This document shows positions 55,939 through 64,000 of a stretch of DNA of 64,000 nt, in pieces. The stretch is from Lepeophtheirus salmonis. Lineage: Eukaryota; Arthropoda; Copepoda; Siphonostomatoida; Caligidae. The position numbers and the translations under genes are program-made. The stretch's first letter is position 1; each line of letters opens with the position of its first letter. The stretch is taken from NCBI RefSeq assembly GCF_016086655.4, contig NC_052138.2:27477403-27541402 (forward strand), read 5' to 3'. Under the pieces are notes generated by a model, which was given only the letters and a program-made list of their open reading frames with translations, ran no database searches and was not told the origin of the DNA.

Positions 55939-57519
55939 CAAAAGTAGAGCATCTCAATCCTAGGGGAAAACAAGGCCGACACCATCAAATTTGTATTAAA
56001 TTAAGGCTGTTTTCTTGTTGATAGCGCTTATAAATGGCAAATAGATATAAGGGGTGGTTCATGAAAATGTTCGAAAGCCCAAAAAAACTGTAAAACGCTA
56101 ATGTAATTTTGACTCCTTCCAGTTCTCAAAGTTTCCAAGAAATGATCGTTTGTGGATTCTCACAATCCTGGGCGACATGTTTTCTGAATGTTTGGACGAA
56201 TCTTATAGTGCACTTAACCGCTTTAGGTAAAATGCATTGTCTTTTTGTACAATTTAAATTGTACAAAATATAGAAAATGCATTAAATTTTTGTGCCTTAA
56301 CAAAATAAGTATGTAAGCTAATTATTTCCCCTCCATCCTTACTACTCCTCTTGATCCAATTCTTAGAAGAATGGATTGAATATTAAAATTGCAAGGAAAT
56401 TGTATTGTAATAATATCACTCACACTTGAATGCAGTCCCTAAGAGAATGGAAGAAACAAATATGTTTAGATATTTGTCATACATAATATTAAACGAATTT
56501 GTTCATCATGAAGTTGGATCAAAATACAGGCAATTTTCCTCTATGGCAATTATCTCCAGCACAATTTCCCTTGTACTATATATGCACTACAGATGATACA
56601 TAAGTTGTTATAAAGTTAACTTTGTTTTTTGTATAATCCTCAATAAAAAAATCATTGAGGATCTAAATATATTTCCTGGAAGTTTCGTGTGGGTCAAGTG
56701 TAGAAAAATGTACTCTGCACCCCGTATGTACCTTCAATGTGTACATATCTGTAGAAAGGATGGAATGAAGGGAAAAATAGAAAAAGAAGACGTAATCTGA
56801 TCCTACCTTCAACTAATAAAATATTTCAATAAATAAATAGGGAAAACTAAGGAATCGTTTCTTCTCGTTCTTCATCTCCCAAGTTTTTGAAAGTTGAATA
56901 TTATGTAGAAGAGGAAAACTTTGTACCCTTCCTCCGTTCTTATTATTCTTCCTCCAGGTTGTTTATCATCATGTTTGGAGCATTACTCTTACTACTATGA
57001 TTATTGTTATTAGGGCTAGTCATGCAAAGACCCTTCAAATATGTAGGCTAAGAATTCCTTTCGTATATTAGAATGTCCCGTTTTCGGGTACACATTTTTC
57101 CCAACTTGCTCAAATATCTTATCTGCTGTGATCAAACAAAAAACGAACGTTGACAAAGTTACAGACCTCTAGGTTCATTTTTTCCGTAATACAGGGCATT
57201 TCTAGTATGGGGGGGGGAATATGATTAGGGTGTCAAAATTGCACATTTTTAAGCCCCTTCTATTGTTTAACTTTGACAAAACAGCGCAACCACTAACTGT
57301 TTCCATGGTTTAATAAACAAAACATAACCCTTGTTGAAGTGATTATTTTTTATGTATAGAGATGGGATTTGTGTAAGAATGCGAGAAGTTAATGTCAGCT
57401 TCCTTTCATATGGTTGTAGAGGCAGAAAATGAATTACTCCTATAAAGAGGAGAACCTTTTGCATTAAAAATTCCAATAGTGCAGGGAAAGTATCATAATT
57501 ATATTTAAATTCGTATAGT
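55939..57519. other. gene-free stretch
   Basis: A small perfect hairpin ATCCTCAAT...ATTGAGGAT near 56636-56662. No gene recognised. Confidence 0.4.
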
Positions 57520-58040
57520 AAGTGAAGATAAAAGTTTTGAGGGTTTTTAGGTTTGTTTTTACTATAAAATTAACCCAGTCAGGATTATTCGATTTAAATG
57601 GTTCCAAACGTTGTCTGGCTAATCTTTTAGTTCCTGGCCAATCGAATAAGTGCTCACATGCCCGTCCAACTCGACGATTTCAATTATTTTATCGAATTTT
57701 TGACGTCCACATTACCAGAACGGAATTATTGGAAGTACCGCTTTGATGTTGCATTCGATACTCTATCCGGCACATAAACAGCACAAAAATTTATGTCCCC
57801 ATGATCTGCTTTTTCACCTTGGTCATGGGGATATTGAAGAATGTATCGAACTTTCTTTTTTTTTTACTTCCATTTTGGCACGCTGTAACACACAACTGGC
57901 TTCACTGAAGACAAAACTGTAACTATACTTTTTTAAGTGTACGCTTAACCTTAAGTATACTTTAATCTTTCTTTTGATGCAATTTATTAATTGTGAGATA
58001 TTGCTCATTAAAGTCATCTAGAAAAAAAAATCTTCAGATA
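57520..58040 (-). mobile_element. mariner family M, 5' part of transposase
   Basis: The minus strand: leader GAGCAATATCTCACAATTAA, then AGTGAAGCCAGTTGTGTGTT, the start codon at about 57878 (MEVKKKESSIHSS), a frameshift, and IIEIVELDGHVSTYSIGQEL. It ends in AAAACCCTCAAAAC near 57535. There is no catalytic domain. Confidence 0.7.
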
Positions 58041-58104
58041 TTTTTACTTAACTTAATATACGAGATCTGATTGAACATTTGCATGTAGGCATAAAAGACG
58101 AAGA

Positions 58105-58350
58105 ATAACCCTGAGGATTTGTTAGGGAGTTGTAACTGTAAGTCCTAGTTGGACTCAGATTGAGAGTCAATATCGGATTAGTTTTTGCCTTTGTCCTTAT
58201 TTATTTCCTTCTCCCCCTTCCACCTTCTTGTAGCTGATCTAATGAAACCTCAGTACAGCGAAGCTGCTCTCCACCAAAACATTCTTCAAATGATTAAGTT
58301 TTCATGTTCAATTTTGTTCTTTTTTTTTATTATCCACGTAATGTTTCCGA
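58105..58350 (-). repeat. dispersed repeat R1
   Basis: The minus strand reads TTGAAGAATGTTTTGGTGGA, GGTTTCATTAGATCAGCTAC, GAGAAGGAAATAAATAAGG, then ATTGACTCTCAATCTGAGTC and CAACTAGGACTTACAG. Confidence 0.6.
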
Positions 58351-58484
58351 TAAGCATCTCTAGGGATGGTTGATCAACAACAAGGAAGAGCTGTATCGTG
58401 TGTAGTCTTTGGAGTCGTATAAAGTATGACCAGCCGGTATATATGTAAAAATAAAGAAAATCGAAAATAAACAGGGTGTTCTTT

Positions 58485-58915
58485 ACTATTTGAAGAATGT
58501 TTTAGAGGAGATCAGCTTAACTGTACTAACGTTGTATTTAATTCAATGCAAACAGTCATGAGAGGAAGGAAATAAACACAAATCCCACCACCTATCTAGA
58601 AAAATATATGCGCAAATGGAACAACGTTGCTCAATGGACTTGATATAAATTTTTCTTAATAAATCAATCTGTGTAGGTTTGCGTCTCGGTTGTTCCTAGA
58701 GAAGGACATATACTTAATGTATATGTACTTCAAAAACAATTCCTAGGTGAGATCGAGTAATTATAACACTATAATGTTTACTTTTACTTCATTAGTGCAT
58801 CTCTATCTGACTAATTTAAGGAAAATTTTAAAAAATAGAATATTGGTAGAAATTACTAAGATGTCGGCCATCAATTCAACTCTAAGCACAAAATAGACAT
58901 ACACTTATTGGGCTA
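58485..58915 (+). repeat. dispersed repeat R1, split
   Basis: 58485-58620 carries TTGAAGAATGTTTTAGAGGA, GAGAGGAAGGAAATAAACAC and AATCCCACCACCTATCTAGA. After about 240 unrelated bases, ATTACTAAGATGTCGGCCAT and TCAACTCTAAGC resume the order at 58851-58895. Confidence 0.5.
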
Positions 58916-59640
58916 TTGTATAGAAATCTAATTATGTTTCATAAAAATATAGAATCGTTGAGTAGATTTTAAAGGTCTTAAATGAATAAAAACATGGTAC
59001 CCAATTTCGTTAAATGATAAACCAAATGCTACAAAATATACAAATTACAATTTTGGTCTGTTAGCATCATTTTGTAACGGTCGTAGCTCCAAAAATAGAC
59101 AATTTTGACCAAAATAAAAAGTTTTCTTCTGAATTAAAATAGCTTGTACCAACCCAAACATAGTCTAAGAGACCACTTACTTTATAAAATATAGAATTTT
59201 GATTGTTATCAGGAGAAACGGTTTTTGAGCAAGGGGATAAAAAATAAGGCTAAAAAAGGACAGCTTAATGTAAATGTACTTTCCTTAGTACTTACTCCCC
59301 TATTTCCAAATGTTTGTTTTTAAATAAGAACTATTATAATTTATTAACATATTATATATACGTATATTATAACTAAAAATATTCATCAGTATGAACCCTA
59401 ATCGTTGGCGGATCTTCCTAGGTGTATGTTTTATAAGGTGTGGAACAGGGGTTTCAACTGATATTACAATGAGACGCACAGCACACTTCATCATGCTTAT
59501 CAGTATTAATTCGTGGTATGTTAAGATAAAAACATTCTTGAACAAAAATCCAGAAAGAGGGAAAATCCCTAATTATTTTTTTACTTCCAAGAACGACTTA
59601 ACAGTTACAACACATTTTTTTGTTTAAAATTGTTTTTTTT
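58916..59640. other. gene-free stretch
   Basis: One degraded AACATTCTTGAACAAAAATC motif at 59530-59549. The opposed frames at 59300-59627 shadow each other. Confidence 0.4.
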
Positions 59641-59950
59641 ATTTATTATTATTATTGTTTTGTTTTATTCATTTGATAGAGCAGAGTCACCATAACAATT
59701 TTCAAGGCATTACTTAGCATAAAAAGGATTTCCCCCCATACAGAAGCAATGTACAAATAAAACATGAGACTTTTTTTTTTTATCCATTGTTTTGAAAAAA
59801 ACAAGCACTTAGCACAATAACTCAAAAACTAAAGAACATAAGTTTTGACAGCTGTCTTTAGGAGGTCCCTAATAAGAGAAAATGTTTTTAAGCGCCATCT
59901 ATGTGTGAAGCCCCGTACTTTTTAGACCAAGTGTTAAATACAGCTCCATA
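59641..59950 (+). repeat. dispersed repeat, partner of 6330-6640
   Basis: TTTCAAGGCATTACTTAGCA, TTTTATCCATTGTTTTG, GCACAATAACTCAAAAACTA and CATCTATGTGTGAAGC lie in the same order as at 6330-6640. Confidence 0.5.
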
Positions 59951-60159
59951 TTTCATAGACATATTTAATTCAATTATAAGCCTTCTACTCAAATTTATAC
60001 TCAATACTAAAGAATTTTAGCTCCATTATATAAACTTTATTTGATTTAAAACACTTATATGAGCCCATACATGGCCCTTTCAAATAAAATCTATCAATTT
60101 CTCGCTCATAATTTTTGCAAGTTCAAGTAGTGGGGCCTCCAAGGGGGTTTCAAGAATAA

Positions 60160-60412
60160 TTTGAGGGATTGGACGATAATTTATATTGTAATACAAACGG
60201 GGTACATTTATATTGAACTATTAGATTGAAATTAAATTATAAATCGGAATATTAAAATATAATAATTAGTAAGAAAACAAAATTAATTATTATTAATAAT
60301 TTCAGAACACATATATTTATAGTGTTAATTTTGTTGAAATTCTATTGTTAATTAATAAATTAAATCTTGTGGTATTTGAAAATTAAAAGTGTTCAGATTT
60401 TAATGGACCAAT
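60160..60412 (+). mobile_element. family F2, terminal fragment
   Basis: GTGTTAATTTTGTTGAAATTC and the end AAAAGTGTTCAGATTTTAATG..GACCA match the other terminus of F2 seen at 33590-33700 in reverse. Transposase sequence is absent. Confidence 0.5.
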
Positions 60413-61089
60413 CAGTATTATGCCGTACCCTGAATATAAAGTAAATTATTTTCATGAGCTTTTTATACTTCTTTTTTTTAAATTTTATTTGTATCCTGCG
60501 GTTACAACTAATATACATCTTAACATTTTAGTAAAGATATGAACAATGACCTAAGTGAATAAATAAGATGAACTAAAATTAATTTTATTCTGCCTACAAA
60601 ATGGAACATAAAATACATCCCTCTATAAAACAATGTATGTATTTATTTCACTCTTGTGGGAAAATTCCTCTTATCAATAAAACTTGTGGACATTTTTAGA
60701 TATCTATGTTGCTATTATTTATTTTTCATCACGTCTCCAAGTTGTTTAGTATCGAAATAATACATTTTCCCAATAATGATAACAATAAAAAAACAATTAT
60801 ATTTATCCGATGAAGAAAAGTCCTTTCTTCATTCAAGAAAGTATGAGTCCCAGTTCCTCTTTGTTCCTTTAGTGTGTTGATGATGATGCAAATATCGATA
60901 TGGAAATGAATTAATAGTATAGCAATGGGAAACTTGAAACTCACACAGTCGTATGATATTGATTTCAGAGGCTCTGTTTGGGGAAATTAGAACTGTCTGT
61001 AATTATATAGATAGCACCTATAACCACCTGCTCCTTGTTGATTTTTTTTAAATCGGAAAAGGAATGTCGTCACAGTGAGATAAATGGCT
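60413..61089. other. gene-free stretch
   Basis: Nothing recognised. Confidence 0.45.
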
Positions 61090-61690
61090 TAGGGCATAAA
61101 CTCTTCTTCGTGCGGGTGAAACTCCAACAGAAGGAGTCAGGCTGACGGGTATGGCTCGTAAGACCATCAACAATATTTATAAGAGGCAACACCACAACAG
61201 GATCATCGAGAGGAAGGAAGGTTCCTGAAAATATCCCATCACTAATGCGTATGCCTTCAAGTATGACCCTTCTAAAGAGTTACAGGCTCACCCTCAGCCG
61301 TATACATCGACATTTTCAAGTCTAACCTCCTCCTTCAGTTTAAGAAATATTCCCCTGACGACGACCTCTCAAGATGGGACTGAAAATTACTCAGAACTTC
61401 TAAGCTAGCAGAGTCACGTACGTCCTGGGACAAGAGAACGTGGCCACCATCATACAGTACGGATGTCAATCCCCTCGACTTTTCTTTCTGGCCCCATACG
61501 AGGGGGGGGGAAGCTGTACAACACTATATCGAATGTGCAACTGAGTTATTGTAGATGCTATCGATGACGAGCCATGTGTGTCAAATAGGATATAGTTTTG
61601 GAGCAGAATGCTTAGATAATATGTAGCAACATTAAAACTCAAAAGGGGAATTGAAGGACACCAAAATGAAGTGATAGAACTGATGGTGAA
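61090..61690 (+). pseudogene. Tc1/mariner-type transposase relic
   Basis: HTH remnant LRAGETPTEGVRLTGMARKT with INNIYKRQHHNRIIERKEGS, then PITNAYAFKYDPSKELQAHP (linker). Much later comes WPPSYSTDVNPLDFSFW (third catalytic Asp in NPLD). The first two Asp segments are lost and the frame is broken repeatedly. An elevated GC content marks it off from its flanks. Confidence 0.65.
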
Positions 61691-62089
61691 GAAGTAAATT
61701 TTGTTCTTGCTGTGAATAATGGCGAGCCCTCGTTTAAGGACATAAGCAAAATGATAATTAAAATGAATATGACTAATACTAAATTATGATAGTATGATTG
61801 GCTGGAAAAATCCCCTTCAGACTATTTTTTTTTCTTGTATAGATTAGGGATGATAAAAGTGTGATAATACAAGAGATTTTTCTTTTATTTATTTCCATTA
61901 AAATAATTAACTTATTATCAACATGATGAAAATGAGATTGTATGACTATGTAATTATATATTTTTAGAGATATTAAGGTTTGATATATCCACAGGGTAGG
62001 AATAATAAATCAGGAAAATTTAAGGACAATGTTTTTTACATCAATTTTCACAAAATAATTCAGGAATACATAAATATTTTCTTCTTACA
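61691..62089. other. gene-free spacer
   Basis: Nothing recognised. Confidence 0.4.
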
Positions 62090-62640
62090 TGACGGGGCCC
62101 ATTATAGTGAAGTCAATCACTCAAACCAACACTCTCCAGCTTCAACCACAGCCTCCAGCCTGGCCCTGAGCCTGGCACATGTCTTGATGAGGAACTTCAT
62201 GTCAATGTTGGGCACTGCCTCAAGAGTGGAAGCCAGATCACAATTCAATGTGGATGAATTGGTAGCTGATTGTTTAAACTCTTAACACAACCCTGTCCAC
62301 CCTTTCTGGATTGTTCACCAAACTTTTTGCTCAATTGTGTTATTGAGCGTGCTATAAAAATAGAAAGCAAAAATAAAGATGGTAACCCCAAAAATTTGAA
62401 GAATGTTTTGAAGGAGATCAATTAAGGTGTCAACAGTGTTATGTGCAAGTTTATTGGATTCTCTCTCCAAGACATCCCCGACATAGTATCCCATGGGGTT
62501 CAGATTTGGGTAGATAGGAGGCCAACTTTCCTTTGGCCAAAACATAAAAGTCTTAAAAATGTTGATTGCTCCTTCATAAATCCGGTTCTAATTACCCGAT
62601 TTGGACAAATAGCGCCATTTTAGAACTAAAATATAACAAC
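62090..62640 (-). pseudogene. Tc1/mariner-type transposase, C-terminal third
   Basis: The minus-strand frame from 62545 reads FWPKESWPPIYPNLNPMGYY then VGDVLERESNKLAHNTVDTL. After a frameshift it continues NIDMKFLIKTCARLRARLEA to a stop near 62118. The residue at the third catalytic position (NPMD in relatives) is Gly, so even an intact copy would be inactive. The DNA-binding domain is missing. Confidence 0.65.
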
Positions 62641-63033
62641 AGCTCTGTTTACAAAATTTAGGCTCTCTAGTATAATTATCTACGGAGTTATTTACATCTT
62701 TGGGCGTCCTCCCGGACATGGAAGCAGAAAATAATGGATCCACTCGCATTTTGCATTTGGAGAATATCTGAAAATTTTGTATATTTTTTCTGATATATTT
62801 ATTTTCTGTTGAATCTGATCAAACTTTCATAAATATAGATATGTGGGTTGTCGAACAATTAAGTTCTTAACCTCTTTTGGATTTGAAATTCCCCACCTGT
62901 ATGCATAAATACAGCTAGGCACTTTGCCGAAAACCTTTTCCCCAAAAGCCAATTTGCAGTTCTATCAGTCCGGTCCTAAAAGAATTGTTTGTCGAAGGAG
63001 AGGATGTTCTTATAGGTCTTTTATAATAACTAC
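62641..63033. other. gene-free spacer
   Basis: Nothing recognised. Confidence 0.4.
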
Positions 63034-63118
63034 CAGGGACGTTGCTAGCTTCCATTATTTAGGGGACTTGGCTCAACCTCCCCCCCCAAAAAAAAAAAGG
63101 GGCTAGTAACGCCAATGG
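63034..63118. mobile_element. short MITE with GACGTTGCTAGC / GCTAGTAACGCC ends
   Basis: CCAGGGACGTTGCTAGCTTC and AAAGGGGCTAGTAACGCCAA..TGG are inverted ends about 85 bases apart. Same family as 24495-24683. A C8/A11 homopolymer pair lies inside. Confidence 0.55.
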
Positions 63119-63340
63119 TAACTACAAAATCTGAAATGATGTAGTTAACTAACGTTGTTCTTTCCTTTTTTCAACAAAACCTCTTTCAAAGAGACAAGAT
63201 ACCTGAAGTTAAAAGAAGGCTGTGTGTGGCTCGAACTTTTTATTATATGTTGGAGCTATCATTTATTATTGTATTAGTTTTTAATTTCTTCAATCCTAGC
63301 TAGGAGCGAAGAAAATAAAGAGATAGCTGGGACCATAGGA
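63119..63340. other. gene-free spacer
   Basis: Nothing recognised. Confidence 0.4.
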
Positions 63341-63470
63341 ATGAAAGACCGATGCTTCGGTCCTTAGGACCCTTGAATAGTAACGAAGATCGGCCCAATA
63401 AAAAAAGACTGAAAGGGACGTTAAAAAAGACTGATTAGGAAATCAGTCCTAGGACCAATCCAAGACTATG
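63341..63470. repeat. GTGTTGTGTCAG family fragment, copy H
   Basis: GACCGATGCTTCGGTCCTTA, AAAAAAGACTGAAAGGGACG and ATCAGTCCTAGGACC are family-type words. Both ends are missing. Confidence 0.4.
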
Positions 63471-64000
63471 CATAATATAAGAAGAATTTACTTATATGGG
63501 AAATGGAAAATATCAATCATTATTCCAGGTATTCAGAGTTTCATGGCTCAGCTAATGAGTAGTTTAACTTTTGAGCCATACCTACCATCAACTCTACAAA
63601 ACTAATGAATTATTTTGTTCATAATTTATAATAAATAAACATGTAAACTGACTTTTTTTTTAATGACTTTCCTTCTAAATGATGAATATCTGGGTATACA
63701 TAATATGTTTAAGAAAAAGCAAGTCTTCGTAATCAAACAACTTTCAAGTTCCCCTGAGATATAATCATCGATAAGAAATAATTTATATAGAAAATGATGA
63801 GTAGTTTGTATGTATAAGTATTTATTCGAATTAATAATTTCTTCAAACAAATATACAGAGATTGTATACCTGTATATCTATTCTCATAAACTAAGAGATA
63901 TTGGAATTCTATGTCTAATATCTATTCAATCATTTCTAAGAATCAATAAAAGTTTCGAAAACGGTTTCTCCATCCCAAATGGAGTTAGCAGACTTATCAA
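63471..64000. other. gene-free stretch
   Basis: AT-rich; nothing recognised. Confidence 0.45.

Noticed and set aside
61980..62285. 101-codon plus-strand frame rich in Ser/Ala
   Set aside because: Antisense to the C-terminus of the minus-strand transposase relic at 62090-62640.
1..64000. tRNA and rRNA genes
   Set aside because: I looked for GGTTCGAAT-type T-arm motifs with matching acceptor stems and for conserved rRNA blocks and found none. A covariance-model scan was not possible here.

Overview
The window is eukaryotic, strongly AT-rich, intron-containing and dominated by mobile-element debris. The many decayed Tc1/mariner-superfamily transposases, together with an arthropod-type beta-galactoside alpha-2,6-sialyltransferase, suggest a crustacean, most likely a caligid copepod (sea louse, Lepeophtheirus-like). 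That assignment is inference from sequence style and recognised families; no search was run. I see no bacterial-style operon, CRISPR array, rRNA or tRNA.

One host gene can be called with confidence: a two-exon family GT29 sialyltransferase on the minus strand (4843 down to 3225, 348 codons plus stop). Its 572-bp intron lies inside sialylmotif L and is mostly AT-rich repeat. Two low-confidence candidate exons (28.4 and 29.3-29.5 kb, minus) may belong to an unrecognised host gene.

Layout. 0-7 kb: a MULE-like element with ~115-bp terminal inverted repeats and a 10-bp target duplication, several copies of a short GTGTTGTGTCAG-ended inverted-repeat element (one split by a ~1-kb hAT-like element), and the sialyltransferase. 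7-15 kb: relics of several Tc1/mariner families and a ZBED/hAT transposase tail. 15-26 kb: mostly gene-free, with duplicated short repeats and an unclassified element ending in GTCAACATAAAA. 26-36 kb: Tc1 and mariner relics, then a nearly full-length DD41D element (34.48-35.78 kb). 38-51 kb: internally deleted mariner, two TA-flanked relatives in opposite orientation (43.3 and 50.1 kb), and an unrecognised broken reading frame at 47.8-49.1 kb that may be a captured gene or an endogenous viral element. 51.5-52.1 kb: an unusual GC-rich diverged tandem repeat. 52-64 kb: sparse, with more mariner-type relics.

There is no sign that these genes work together. The window reads as one Golgi glycosylation gene embedded in a graveyard of cut-and-paste DNA transposons. 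Most are 5'-end fragments or internally deleted copies, and none has an intact transposase.
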